A stretch of 64,000 nucleotides of DNA from Ruegeria atlantica (GTDB lineage Bacteria > Pseudomonadota > Alphaproteobacteria > Rhodobacterales > Rhodobacteraceae), in the NCBI RefSeq assembly GCF_013032005.1, contig NZ_WQBE01000003.1, positions 186,001-250,000 of the forward strand, written 5' to 3'. Of the stretch, positions 1-8,960 are shown piece after piece. How positions within the stretch are numbered: position 1 is the stretch's first letter; every line of letters starts with the position of its first letter. Both the position numbers and the translations under genes were made by a program. Under the pieces are notes generated by a model. The model had not been told where the DNA came from. It did not search any database and was given only the letters and a program-made list of their open reading frames with translations.

Positions 1-470
1 GCCCCGACTGTCGGCCCCAAGACGGGGGCAACCACGACGCCCAGACCAAAAACAGCCATCGCCTGCCCGCGTTTTTCGCGGGGATAGGCATCAAACAGGA
101 TGGATTGCGACAACGGGATCAGGAACGCACCGAACATACCCTGCGCCAGGCGGAAAAAAACGATTGTCTCAAGACTCCACGAGAGGCCGCACATGACGGA
201 CATAGCGGTAAAGCCCGTGATGGAGGTCAGGATCAGCCGCCGCCGTCCGACCCGGCGGGCAACAAACCCAGTCAGCGGCATGACCACGACAGCCGAGACG
301 ATATAGCTGGTCAATATCCACGTTGCTTGATCGGTCGTGGCCCCGAAAGCGGCCTGAATATGCGGTAGTGCCACATTGACAATGGTGCTGTCCAACACCT
401 CAAGTATAGAGCTGAGAACAACGGCGATCACAATCACCGGATTGACGCCGCTGGCCGCCGATCCCGTCAT
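1..470 (-). CDS. DHA2-type MFS drug efflux permease, N-terminal part (EmrB-like)
   Basis: Partial gene: it starts at 470 and runs out of the window, leaving about 156 N-terminal residues. The visible part has hydrophobic segments and MFS signatures: a DSTIVNVALPHI motif in the first helix (typical of the DHA2/EmrB-QacA group) and a GRRRLI-type loop between helices 2 and 3. The start codon overlaps the stop of the upstream HlyD-type gene (ATGA), so the two are translationally coupled. Family knowledge: such permeases work with the membrane-fusion partner to export drugs or toxic small molecules through the inner membrane, driven by protons. The substrate cannot be told. The family call is firm; the exact EmrB orthology is not. 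Confidence 0.85.
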   Translation of the reverse strand, partial: MTGSAASGVNPVIVIAVVLSSILEVLDSTIVNVALPHIQAAFGATTDQATWILTSYIVSAVVVMPLTGFVARRVGRRRLILTSITGFTAMSVMCGLSWSLETIVFFRLAQGMFGAFLIPLSQSILFDAYPREKRGQAMAVFGLGVVVAPVLGPTVG

Positions 471-1450
471 TTTTCTGCCAGATCGACGGTCGTGTCCACA
501 GTCACTTTGCTGCTGCCACCCACACGCAGGGGCACATCGGTCGGATCAAGTTCAACGCGCACCGCAAAGCGGCGGGTGACCTTGACCCAATTGCCGCTGG
601 CATTCTCGGACGGCAAAAGCGAGAAAGTATCCCCCGAGCCGCGCCCGATCGAGGCGACCTTGCCCGTCAGCGTCACACCCGGCAGCATGTCGATCTGAAC
701 CGTAACCGGTTGGCCCGGACGAACGCGCGGCAGAGCGGTTTCCTTGAAATTCGCATCCACCCACCAGTCCGAAGACTCGACAATCGAAAACTGTGGCGCA
801 TTGGCGGCCACCGCTGAACCTGGCCGCAAGGTCAGGTTAGCAATCCAACCATCCGCCGCTGCATAGACCTTGGTCCAATCCAAATCCGCTTTTGCAATCT
901 CAAGCTGCGCGCGTGCAGAAAGGACGTTGTCCTGCTTTGCGGCCACACTGCTTTGCAGGGCCAACAGGCCGGACTGGCTGGCGGTCAGTCTGGCCGAGGC
1001 CTGCGCGAATTCTGTCGTTGCCTGGTCCAATGTGACCTGCGCCACATCTCCATCCGCAAAAAGCGCCTTGTTGCGTTCAAAATTATTGTTGGCCGTGTTG
1101 AAGGCGGACTGAGCTGAATCGACCGCTGCCTTGGCCGCTGCGATCTGGGTCGAAAACGTTTGAACCTGCTGTATGGCTCTGTCCAGATCGGCCTGCGCCT
1201 GATCGACGGTTGCCTTGAATTGCGTATCGTCGATGGTGAACAGCAGGTCCCCTGCCTTGATTGGCTGATTGTCATTGATCGGCACCTCAGCAACCTTCCC
1301 GGTTACCTGCGCCGCCACGTTGATGATATTAGCAACAACATAGGCGTCTTTGGTCGAGGGGTACCTTTCCTCATGGCGCCAATACAGCAACAGACCAGCG
1401 GTGATAGCAATCAGCATGGCGGAAACGGCGACGACTTTAATCGATTTCAT
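467..1450 (-). CDS. HlyD-family membrane fusion protein (EmrA-like)
   Basis: 327 residues. One N-terminal membrane helix (about residues 5-24) is followed by the HlyD/EmrA layout: a biotinyl-lipoyl-like half domain (about 45-75, with VAAQVTGKV), a long Ala/Gln-rich coiled-coil hairpin (about 80-195), the second lipoyl half, and a beta-barrel domain with RPGSAVAANAP and RPGQPVTVQID. It is the periplasmic adaptor of the tripartite pump formed with the downstream MFS permease, with which it overlaps by 4 bases. It begins only 22 bases after cyoD, so it is probably co-transcribed with the quinol oxidase operon, an unusual neighbour. No outer-membrane TolC gene is seen here. Confidence 0.85.
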   Translation of the reverse strand: MKSIKVVAVSAMLIAITAGLLLYWRHEERYPSTKDAYVVANIINVAAQVTGKVAEVPINDNQPIKAGDLLFTIDDTQFKATVDQAQADLDRAIQQVQTFSTQIAAAKAAVDSAQSAFNTANNNFERNKALFADGDVAQVTLDQATTEFAQASARLTASQSGLLALQSSVAAKQDNVLSARAQLEIAKADLDWTKVYAAADGWIANLTLRPGSAVAANAPQFSIVESSDWWVDANFKETALPRVRPGQPVTVQIDMLPGVTLTGKVASIGRGSGDTFSLLPSENASGNWVKVTRRFAVRVELDPTDVPLRVGGSSKVTVDTTVDLAEK

Positions 1451-1472
1451 GCGTCAGACCCTATACAATTCG

Positions 1473-1799
1473 CTACATCGGATAGGTGTGCATCCGAACC
1501 GCCAGATTGCCCATGATCCAAACAGTTCCAAGGATGATGATCAGTAACACCAGCGTAGAGAAAAGGATTAGATCCAGGTCTTCGCGGCTGCTGCGGCGGC
1601 GGTCGATATGCAAGAAATAGACCAGTTGTACGATCAATTGCGCCAACCCCAATAACGCGATTGAAAGGTAAACCCCCTTGGTCTCGATGCCGTATTTATA
1701 GGCTATCGCGAACACCGCCCCTGTCAGCAAAAGCGAGCCACCATAGCCAATTATGTAGCGCCGACGCTCGCGCCGGTGCATCTCGCTGCGCTTATCCAT
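1473..1799 (-). CDS. cyoD: Cytochrome bo-type quinol oxidase subunit IV
   Basis: 108 residues with three hydrophobic segments, matching CyoD in size and topology (N-terminal charged stretch, then helices at about 16-36, 45-65 and 78-98). A VYFLHID stretch in the second helix is characteristic of cytochrome o oxidase subunit IV. Its start overlaps the end of cyoC. CyoD is an accessory membrane subunit that helps assemble subunit I. It is the last cyo gene here: cyoE (haem O synthase), which follows cyoD in many bacteria, is replaced by the EmrA-like gene. Confidence 0.88.
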   Translation of the reverse strand: MDKRSEMHRRERRRYIIGYGGSLLLTGAVFAIAYKYGIETKGVYLSIALLGLAQLIVQLVYFLHIDRRRSSREDLDLILFSTLVLLIIILGTVWIMGNLAVRMHTYPM

Positions 1800-2424
1800 A
1801 GGTCAGCCCTCCGAAATAAACGATGGTGATAATCCCGATCCAGATCAGGTCGAGAAAGTGCCAGAACAACGCCAACCGCACCACGCGCGACATCAGCAGA
1901 TCGGTCAAGCCAAACAGGCGCAGCTGAATGCCCAACACGATCAACCACAGACACCCGGCAGCCACGTGCAACCCATGCAGCGGCACCAGACCGTAGAAGG
2001 CCGATAGAAACCCGCTGCGTTGAGGGACACCGCCTTTTTCGGTCATCGCCACGAAGTCGCGGATTTCCAGCACCAGAAAGCTGAGACCCAATACCAGCGT
2101 CACGCAGAACCAGAACACGATCCGCCATCTGGGCAGGTTGTATTTCAGCGCCAGCATTGCCAGCCCCACGGTAAGGCTGCTGGTCAAAAGGATTATCGTC
2201 TGGGCAAAGATGCTTCTCAGATCGAACAGCTCGTGCGGACCGGGCCCGCCAGCCTGTGCATCGATCATGGTGATGTAAATGGCGAACATCAGGCCGAAAT
2301 AGACCAGATCGCTCATCAGAAAGACCCAGAATCCAAAAGTGACAACCTCGGCGGCCTGGTCCGCGCTGGCATGCCGCCGACCGAGGTTTAACCCCGGATA
2401 GCTGTGCGTCGGCGCGCGCTTCAT
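1792..2424 (-). CDS. cyoC: Cytochrome bo-type quinol oxidase subunit III
   Basis: 210 residues with five predicted membrane helices, as expected for CyoC. Conserved features include FGFWVFLMSDLVYFGLMFA near the N-terminus and HGLHVAAGCLWL in the fourth helix. It belongs to the haem-copper oxidase subunit III family. It lies between cyoB (4-base overlap at its start) and cyoD (8-base overlap at its end), so the operon is tightly packed. It stabilises the proton-pumping complex in the inner membrane. Confidence 0.93.
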   Translation of the reverse strand: MKRAPTHSYPGLNLGRRHASADQAAEVVTFGFWVFLMSDLVYFGLMFAIYITMIDAQAGGPGPHELFDLRSIFAQTIILLTSSLTVGLAMLALKYNLPRWRIVFWFCVTLVLGLSFLVLEIRDFVAMTEKGGVPQRSGFLSAFYGLVPLHGLHVAAGCLWLIVLGIQLRLFGLTDLLMSRVVRLALFWHFLDLIWIGIITIVYFGGLTYG

Positions 2425-4505
2425 GTCACTGCCTCCAGGTCAGGGCGGGCAAGGCCGCAATTTTCCGGAGCAATTTCATGATCGCGATCCACCGGTGCAG
2501 AGCTGCGCACCAAATCAAGCCAGGCTTCGTGTTGTTTGCGAACCTCCTCGGCGGGGATGACCTCTTCGGTGTCCAGCCGGAAGGTCCACAGGACGAAGGA
2601 CAGCAACATCAGAGCAGTTACCAGTGCGGCCAGCCACCAGATCCACCAGACCAATGCGAACATCCAGACTCCGCTGAGTACACACAGGATGAACCCGATC
2701 CCAGTGTTGCGCGGCATCGAGATATCTTCGTAATCATCAGGTGTCGGATAGGCCTCACCCCGTTCCTTTGCGGCGGCAAAGTTATCCCGATCCGTCACCT
2801 GAGGGATGACGGCAAAATTGTAGGGCGGCGGCGGCGACGGGATCGACCATTCCAGCGTGCGCGCATCCCACGGATCGCCGACTGGCACGCGGGTGTTTTC
2901 CCGGTCGCGGATACTGACCCACAATTGCATAACCACCGCCAACAGCGCCGACAAGATCACCAGCGCGCCGATGACGGCGATGATCATATAGGGGTGGAAA
3001 CTGGGGTCTTCCCAACTGAACGACCGGCGCGGCATCCCCATGAGGCCAACGAAATAAAGCGGCAGGAAAGTCAGCATGAACCCAACCGTCCACAATACCA
3101 CTGTGATGCGCCCCCAACGCTCGTTCAGCCGGAACCCAAAAGCTTTGGGGAACCAGTAATTGTATCCGGCCAGCAGGCCGAACAGTACGCCCGGCAACAG
3201 AACATTGTGGAAATGCGCCACAAGGAACAGAGTGTTATGCACCTGATAATCGACCGTCGGGTTGGCAAGGATTACACCCGACAAGCCACCAATCACAAAC
3301 AACATCAGAAAGGACAGACCGTACAGCATCGGCACCGAAAACCTGATACGGCCACGATACAAAGTCGCCATCCAGTCATAGACCTTCACCCCGGTTGGAA
3401 TGGCGATCAGCATGGTGGCGATGCCGAACACAGCATTGATCAGAGCGCTTTGGCCCATAGTAAAGAAATGGTGCAGCCAGACGGTAAAGGACAGCACCGC
3501 GATGCACATTGTGGCAATCACCAGCGAGTTGTATCCGTAAAGCCGTTTGGCCGAGAATGTGGCGAAAACCTCGGAATAGATACCATAGGCGGGCAGAACC
3601 AGCAGATAGACCTCGGGGTGGCCGAACAGCCAGAACAGGTTGGCATAGTTCATCATGTTGCCGCCAAGGTCGTTGGTGAAAAAATGGAAATCCAGATACC
3701 GATCCGCCGCCAGCATCAGTGCGGCCACGCCGAGCGGCGGCATGGCAAAGATGATCAGGATCGAGCTGCTGATGATTGTCCAGCAATACATTGGCAGCCG
3801 CATGAACTTCATCCCCGGCGCCCGCAGCTTATAGATCGTGACTGCAAAGTTGATCCCCGTCAGCGTGGTACCGATGCCTGAGACAACAATGGCCCATATC
3901 CAGTAATCCGGCCCCACGCCGGGGTTAAAGGCGGCCCCGGTATAAGGCGGATAAGCCGTCCACCCCCCGGTTGAGAAATTGCCAACCACCAGCGACACCA
4001 TCAACATCATGCCCGCCGAGACGGTCAGGCCCAGACTGATCTGGTTCATTACCGGAAAGGCCACATCCCGCGCACCGATCATCAGCGGGATCAGGTAATT
4101 CGCGAGCCCGAAGACAAAGGGCACGGCGACAAAGAACACCATGATCGTGCCATGGGTGCTGAACAACTCGGCAAAGTGTTCGGCCTCAAGGAACCCATCG
4201 CCCGGCCCGGCTGCTTGTTGGGCGCGCATGACAACGCCTTCAAGCACGCCGCGCGCCAGCATGACGATGGCAAAGACGATGTACATAATGCCGATTTTCT
4301 TGTGATCTGCGCTGGTTAGCCAGTCGCGCCACAAAGGCCCCCACAGGCGGAACCATGTCAGTGATCCGACCACGACAATGACGCCTACGATCACCACGGC
4401 CGCCGCCGCGTTGGCCACGATTTCATTTGCGTTAGGGTTTTGGATCAGACCCGTGATCGGGAAGGCATCCCAGTTCAGACGGCCAAAGAATCCTGTTTCG
4501 GTCAT
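2421..4505 (-). CDS. cyoB: Cytochrome bo-type quinol oxidase subunit I
   Basis: 694 residues, slightly longer than the E. coli protein (about 660). This is the catalytic haem-copper subunit that reduces oxygen to water and pumps protons. Visible motifs are HPEVY at 296-300 (CuB His with its cross-linked Tyr), the His pair in WLHHFFTMG, and VAHFHNVL with the haem His ligands in helix X. The N-terminus has the hydrophilic DWLTSADHKKIGIMYI stretch typical of subunit I. The stop of cyoA overlaps its start by 4 bases. Subunit II lacks copper ligands (see cyoA), so a quinol rather than a cytochrome c oxidase is the better call. Confidence 0.95.
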   Translation of the reverse strand: MTETGFFGRLNWDAFPITGLIQNPNANEIVANAAAAVVIVGVIVVVGSLTWFRLWGPLWRDWLTSADHKKIGIMYIVFAIVMLARGVLEGVVMRAQQAAGPGDGFLEAEHFAELFSTHGTIMVFFVAVPFVFGLANYLIPLMIGARDVAFPVMNQISLGLTVSAGMMLMVSLVVGNFSTGGWTAYPPYTGAAFNPGVGPDYWIWAIVVSGIGTTLTGINFAVTIYKLRAPGMKFMRLPMYCWTIISSSILIIFAMPPLGVAALMLAADRYLDFHFFTNDLGGNMMNYANLFWLFGHPEVYLLVLPAYGIYSEVFATFSAKRLYGYNSLVIATMCIAVLSFTVWLHHFFTMGQSALINAVFGIATMLIAIPTGVKVYDWMATLYRGRIRFSVPMLYGLSFLMLFVIGGLSGVILANPTVDYQVHNTLFLVAHFHNVLLPGVLFGLLAGYNYWFPKAFGFRLNERWGRITVVLWTVGFMLTFLPLYFVGLMGMPRRSFSWEDPSFHPYMIIAVIGALVILSALLAVVMQLWVSIRDRENTRVPVGDPWDARTLEWSIPSPPPPYNFAVIPQVTDRDNFAAAKERGEAYPTPDDYEDISMPRNTGIGFILCVLSGVWMFALVWWIWWLAALVTALMLLSFVLWTFRLDTEEVIPAEEVRKQHEAWLDLVRSSAPVDRDHEIAPENCGLARPDLEAVT

Positions 4506-5452
4506 TGCGCGCCCTCTTGCCCGTATTCAGCGGTTCCCGGTTGTTGATCGCGTGGCAACGGTTGCCCACCGTGATAGCGGTGCAAAATGGACTGGAACAG
4601 ATCACCGTCTTCCAGTGTAAAATAGAGCGCATTGAGTGGCATCAGTGAGGTCCCCAATGCTGCCTGTACCTCATCCCGATCCGTGCGCATGGCCAGCGTT
4701 TTGTACGTGTCTTCGGTCAGAGGGATCCCATGGGTGCGAACACTTTCAACCCAGGCATTGAAGTCTTCGGGCTGCATCGCCTGAGTCAGAAACTTCTGCT
4801 TGGTAAAACCCCGCCCATTATACTGCGTGTTTTCGCCCTGCATCGTCTCAGGCGTATCGGCGACCAGATGCAGCTGAGTCGTCATCCCCGGCATCGCGTA
4901 GATCTGCCCCGCCAGGGCAGGGATCATAAAGGATTGCATCACCGTATCCGTCGTCAGCGTCATCGCCACTTGCTGTTTGACAGGAATGCCGAACTCTCCG
5001 ACGGTGGCGATACCAAGATCGGGGTAAATGAACAGCCATTTCCAATCGAGGCCAACAACCTGCACGTTCAGCGCGGGTGTTTCACCGAACGGAGCTGCGT
5101 AAGGGTCCAGCCGGTGGGTGGCTTTCCACAAGTAAAACGACAGCAGCGCCACGATCACGACCGGCACGCCCCACATGGCAAATTCCAGCTTGCCCGAGAA
5201 ATCCCATTTGGGCCGGTACTCTGCCGCGCTGCCCTCGCGCCGCCGGTACCGCAAGGCGATCAGCGGCACCAATACCAAAACCGGCAACACGGCGATCATG
5301 ATCAGAACAGTCGCCCGCAGCAGGTGGGTTTTCTGAAACGCCGCAATAGGGCCTTGCGGGTCCATGAAGCTGTTGCTTGCCCACGCCATCTGTGCCGAGG
5401 TCACAACAACCGCGATCACCAATGCCATTGCTGAAGGTTTGAGTAAGGCCAC
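4502..5452 (-). CDS. cyoA: Cytochrome bo-type quinol oxidase subunit II
   Basis: Start chosen at the GTG at 5452, which gives 316 residues, the usual CyoA length. AGAGGA stands about 9 bases upstream and a signal-like hydrophobic N-terminus follows. The same frame stays open to 5878, but that would overlap the divergent transglycosylase. After the signal come two membrane helices (about residues 45-65 and 90-110) and a periplasmic cupredoxin-like domain (WKWLFIYPDLGIATV onward). The Cys and His ligands of a CuA centre are absent, as expected for a quinol oxidase. First gene of cyoABCD. Confidence 0.92.
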   Translation of the reverse strand: MALLKPSAMALVIAVVVTSAQMAWASNSFMDPQGPIAAFQKTHLLRATVLIMIAVLPVLVLVPLIALRYRRREGSAAEYRPKWDFSGKLEFAMWGVPVVIVALLSFYLWKATHRLDPYAAPFGETPALNVQVVGLDWKWLFIYPDLGIATVGEFGIPVKQQVAMTLTTDTVMQSFMIPALAGQIYAMPGMTTQLHLVADTPETMQGENTQYNGRGFTKQKFLTQAMQPEDFNAWVESVRTHGIPLTEDTYKTLAMRTDRDEVQAALGTSLMPLNALYFTLEDGDLFQSILHRYHGGQPLPRDQQPGTAEYGQEGAQ

Positions 5453-5489
5453 GCCTGATCGTCCTCTTAAGCCTTCGTTTCGGCCAACT

Positions 5490-5537
5490 ATCGACAGAGT
5501 CACAGATTTTCTCAAGGTTTTTTCCAAAACCGTCGAT
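5490..5537. promoter_or_regulatory. Nested inverted repeats in the cyoA / transglycosylase divergent promoter region
   Basis: Outer arms ATCGAC (5490-5495) and GTCGAT (5532-5537) enclose an inner perfect inverted repeat GGTTTT-TTCC-AAAACC (5516-5531). It lies 38-85 bases upstream of the cyoA start and about 100 bases upstream of the transglycosylase. It could be an operator for control of the oxidase operon, but no known regulator consensus was recognised and the arms are short. Confidence 0.3.
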
Positions 5538-5638
5538 TGTTTCACACCCTGCCTGAACAACCACAGCATTAGGATCGTGCAAATCGCCTTCGATGATGCG
5601 GTTGACTTGGCATCGCAGCCGGGTGAGACATTTTGGTG

Positions 5639-6874
5639 ATGCGTTGGATTATTCTCGCCCTCGGCCTTTGGTGCCTTACGACAAGTGCAAGCGCACAGGA
5701 TCGCGCGACGGTGGAACGCCAGTTTCAAGTATGGCTGCAAGATACGGTCTGGCCGCGGGCCAAGGCCCAAGGTGTTTCGCGCGCAACCATGCAGCGGGCC
5801 TTTGATGGGGTAACGCTCAACTGGAAGTTGCCCGATCTGGTGCCGCCGGGCAGTTCTGCTCAGACACCCAAACAGCAAAAACAGGCTGAATTTGGATCAC
5901 CTGGCCGATACTTAAATGCCGGTTCCGTTCAGGGTGCAACTGCCAAAGGGCGGCAGATGGCTCGGCGTCACGCCAGGACCCTGGCGCGGGTCGAAGCGGA
6001 AACCGGGGTTCCCGGACGGATCATCCTGGCCATTTGGGGCCGGGAAAGCGGGTATGGCCAAGTACCCATCCGCCACGATGCCTTTCAGGTGTTGGGGACA
6101 AAAGGGTTCATGAGTACCCGGGCCGCGTATTTCACCGACGAGTTGATCGCCGCGCTGCAAATTGCCGAGGCCGGCCACGCCCCAACGGGCACGTTGAAAA
6201 GCAGCTGGGCGGGCGCGTTGGGTCAACCGCAATTCATGCCTTCGAACTTCCTGACCTTTGCCGCGGATGGAAATGGCGACGGGCGGTCCGACATCTGGGG
6301 CTCGGCCGAAGATACAATCGCCTCCATCGGGCATTTTCTGTCGCAACATGGCTGGGTCACCGGGCGCGACTGGGGGTTCGAGGTCACGGTTCCACCCCAG
6401 ATAACCTGTGCGTTGGAAGGACCGGATCAGGGGCGACCTATTCAGGACTGGGCTGCCTTGGGGATCACCCGCGTATCTGGCAAGCCATTTCCACCACACG
6501 AACTGCCGGGTGAGGGGTTTCTGATGATGCCAGCTGGACGCAAGGGACCCGCCTTTATCGTCACGCCGAATTTCTACGTTCTCAAGGATTACAACAAAAG
6601 CGATCTCTACGCTCTGTTCGTGGGCCATGTCGGAGACCGCATTCAGTATGGCGTTGGGGACTTCAAAGCCCGCTGGGGCAAGGTTGATACCTTGTACCGG
6701 TCAGATATCGCAGCCATGCAACGGGCGTTGGAATACCAGGGCCATGATGTCGGTGGTGCGGATGGATTGCCGGGGTTCAAGACTCGCCGCTCGATTGGGC
6801 GCTGGCAACAAGTGACTGGACGCAGCCCGACCTGCTTCCCAGAAACCAGCATGAAATCCGCTCTGGCGCAGTAG
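5639..6874 (+). CDS. Lytic murein transglycosylase, MltB-type with C-terminal peptidoglycan-binding domain
   Basis: 411 residues from the ATG at 5639; in-frame GTG and TTG codons directly precede it. A signal peptide (about 1-20, ending SASAQD) marks it as periplasmic. The soluble lytic transglycosylase domain (about 20-325) has IILAIWGRESGYG with the likely catalytic Glu136, then GALGQPQFMPS and an NGDGRSDIWGSAEDTIASIG stretch typical of the MltB group. The last ~60 residues (QRALEYQGHDVGGADGLPG) form a PGB_1-like peptidoglycan-binding domain. It cleaves the MurNAc-GlcNAc bond to form anhydromuropeptides. No lipobox is seen. It is divergent from cyoA. Confidence 0.88.
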   Translation: MRWIILALGLWCLTTSASAQDRATVERQFQVWLQDTVWPRAKAQGVSRATMQRAFDGVTLNWKLPDLVPPGSSAQTPKQQKQAEFGSPGRYLNAGSVQGATAKGRQMARRHARTLARVEAETGVPGRIILAIWGRESGYGQVPIRHDAFQVLGTKGFMSTRAAYFTDELIAALQIAEAGHAPTGTLKSSWAGALGQPQFMPSNFLTFAADGNGDGRSDIWGSAEDTIASIGHFLSQHGWVTGRDWGFEVTVPPQITCALEGPDQGRPIQDWAALGITRVSGKPFPPHELPGEGFLMMPAGRKGPAFIVTPNFYVLKDYNKSDLYALFVGHVGDRIQYGVGDFKARWGKVDTLYRSDIAAMQRALEYQGHDVGGADGLPGFKTRRSIGRWQQVTGRSPTCFPETSMKSALAQ

Positions 6875-7265
6875 CGATTCGCTGCAAATTTGATGTGATT
6901 CGAGCTTCCTTGGCGTCAAGTTTGCGGGGCGACCTTCACGAAAATGTCAAGAAACGATGAAGTTTCATTATTAAATTTCCCAACCTACGTCCATTTCGTT
7001 CACGATCCACCTGTAGTTGCTTAAATTGTGGGCACCATCTTTATCCCGATTTGAAATAATGCCACCTTCACCGGCAGTGAAAGGCGACTTTCGCAAACAC
7101 GTTCCCGACTGCAAACCGAAAGACTGCGACGCGGTGTTCCTTGCGATCTAAAAAAGCAAAATTCGAACCCGTCCCGGTCTTGTTCAGGGTCGGACAAACA
7201 AGGTGGCCTGTACCCATCCTGAAAGGATGCGCGTGCCGGACCCCTAAAAACGGGAGTAGAAAAAC
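6875..7265. other. 391-base intergenic region, leader of the opp operon
   Basis: No convincing gene is seen. It is more AT-rich than its surroundings in its first half and presumably holds the opp promoter. A small hairpin, CATCC-TGAAA-GGATG (7215-7229), sits about 40 bases before oppA, and a GGGAG ribosome-binding site stands just before the oppA ATG. A transcribed leader is likely, but I can assign no riboswitch class. Confidence 0.4.
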
Positions 7266-8894
7266 ATGAACAAGTATATGCGTACATCTCTGGCGGGGCT
7301 ATTGACCTCGACCATGATCACCGGTGCCGCCTTTGCTGCGGGCACCCATCCCACAACCGGCGAGGCGCTGGCGGATGACCAGACCTTTATCTACCGCCTT
7401 GGCGATGAGCACAGCTCGGTCGATCCGCAGGTTGTTGAGGATACCTATGGCGCTGAGATTACCCGCGACCTGTTCGAAGGTCTGATGAACCAGGACGAAG
7501 ACGGCAATCTGGTTCCGGGTGTCGCCACCGGCTATACCACCAACGACACCAAAGACGTTTATACCTTTACCCTGCGCGACAACGCCAAGTGGTCGAATGG
7601 CGACCCGGTGACAGCAGGTGATTTTGTTTATGCCTGGAAACGCGCTGTCGATCCCGCCCTGTCCTCGCCCTACGCCTGGTTCATGGAGCTGATGTCGATC
7701 GAGAATGCTGCTGAAATTATTGCAGGGAACAAGCCTATTGACGAGTTGGGCGTCAAAGCCCTCGACGATCACACCTTGGAAGTCACCCTGAGCGCGCCCC
7801 TGCCCTATTTCCCGCAGATGACCACGCACTCCACCACCTTCCCAGCCCCGCAGAAAGTGATCGAGGAACATGGTGACGCCTGGACCCGGCCCGAAAACAT
7901 CGTCTCGAACGGTGCCTATATCTGGACCGAACATCTGCCGCAGGAACGCTCAGTTCGTGAGCGTAACGAGATGTACTGGGACAATGAGAACACGATTCTA
8001 GACAAAGTCGTAACGCTGGTCATCAACGACGAAAACGTCGCTTTGACCCGCTATCTGGCTGGTGAACTGGACCGCACCGAAGTTCCCGCAGGACAGTTTC
8101 CCCGCATGAGCCAGGAACACCCGGATCAGGCCATCAGCTTCCCGCGCCTGTGTAACTACTATTACACATTCAACCTGACGGAAGACGGTCCCGAAGCGTT
8201 CAAGGACCCTAATGTCCGCCAGGCACTGTCACTGGCCGTTGATCGCGAGATCATCACCGAAAAAGTCATGGCTGGTGGCCAGCCGCAGGCTTACACTTTC
8301 GCTCCCGAAGCGACCGCTGGATTCACGGTCCCCGAGGTCGAGATGGCCTCGATGACTCAGCCCGAGCGGGATGAACTGGCTAAAGAACTGCTGGCCGGTG
8401 CCGGTTACGGCCCCGACAATCCGCTGAGCTTTGAGATGGTCTACAACACTAACGAAGATCACAAGAAAGTCGCCGTGGCGCTGAGCCAGATGTGGAAACA
8501 GAAACTGGGCGTGAATGTCGAGCTGGCCAACATGGAATGGAAAGTCTTCCTGGAAGAGCGCGGCAACCAGAACTTCGATCTGGCCCGCGGCGCATGGTGT
8601 GGCGACTATAACGAGGCCTCCACCTTCCTGGACCTGCTGCAATCGCAATCGGGCTATAACGACGGCAAGTACAACAACGCCCGCGTTGACGAGCTACTGG
8701 CCGAAGCCAAAACCTCGGACGATCCTGCACCTCTGTACACCGAGGTAGAGCGGATCATTGCACAGGAAACGCCTGTGATCCCGATTTACCACTATGCCGG
8801 CGTCTACATGATGGACACCGACGTAGGGAACTGGCCGATCAACAACGTCGAGCAGAACTGGTACTCGAAGAACCTCTACAAACGCGCCGAGTAA
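7266..8894 (+). CDS. oppA: Peptide ABC transporter periplasmic binding protein (OppA-like)
   Basis: 542 residues, a normal length for oligopeptide-binding proteins. A signal peptide (about 1-25, ending GAAFAAG) is followed by the SBP_bac_5 fold: LYRLGDEHSSVDPQ-like start, YTFTLRDNAKWSNGDPVTAGDFVYAWKRA-type motif at about 99-126 (family signature), and DVGNWPINNVEQNWYSKN near the end, typical of OppA. It captures oligopeptides in the periplasm and delivers them to OppBC. First gene of a four-gene operon in classical order. The substrate is inferred from the family. Confidence 0.9.
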   Translation: MNKYMRTSLAGLLTSTMITGAAFAAGTHPTTGEALADDQTFIYRLGDEHSSVDPQVVEDTYGAEITRDLFEGLMNQDEDGNLVPGVATGYTTNDTKDVYTFTLRDNAKWSNGDPVTAGDFVYAWKRAVDPALSSPYAWFMELMSIENAAEIIAGNKPIDELGVKALDDHTLEVTLSAPLPYFPQMTTHSTTFPAPQKVIEEHGDAWTRPENIVSNGAYIWTEHLPQERSVRERNEMYWDNENTILDKVVTLVINDENVALTRYLAGELDRTEVPAGQFPRMSQEHPDQAISFPRLCNYYYTFNLTEDGPEAFKDPNVRQALSLAVDREIITEKVMAGGQPQAYTFAPEATAGFTVPEVEMASMTQPERDELAKELLAGAGYGPDNPLSFEMVYNTNEDHKKVAVALSQMWKQKLGVNVELANMEWKVFLEERGNQNFDLARGAWCGDYNEASTFLDLLQSQSGYNDGKYNNARVDELLAEAKTSDDPAPLYTEVERIIAQETPVIPIYHYAGVYMMDTDVGNWPINNVEQNWYSKNLYKRAE

Positions 8895-8960
8895 TCGTCT
8901 TTGAACCTCGCCCTGTCCCGGATGCAACCGGGGCAGGGCCAATAAACATGGGGGCATGAA

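Noticed and set aside
2478-3881. Long open frame on the plus strand (467 codons) opposite cyoB
   Set aside because: Antisense to a clear cyoB with all catalytic motifs. The translation is rich in Gln, His, Arg and Asp without any domain pattern, as expected for a shadow frame in high-GC DNA.
5453-5878. Upstream extension of cyoA (142 codons)
   Set aside because: It would overlap the divergent transglycosylase and has no export signal; the GTG at 5452 has a ribosome-binding site and gives the usual CyoA length and signal peptide.
7215-7229. Possible riboswitch in the oppA leader
   Set aside because: Only one 5-bp hairpin is visible; nothing matches a riboswitch class I can recognise.
7299-7934. 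211-codon frame opposite oppA
   Set aside because: oppA is clearly coding, with signal peptide and family motifs; the reverse frame shows no domain.
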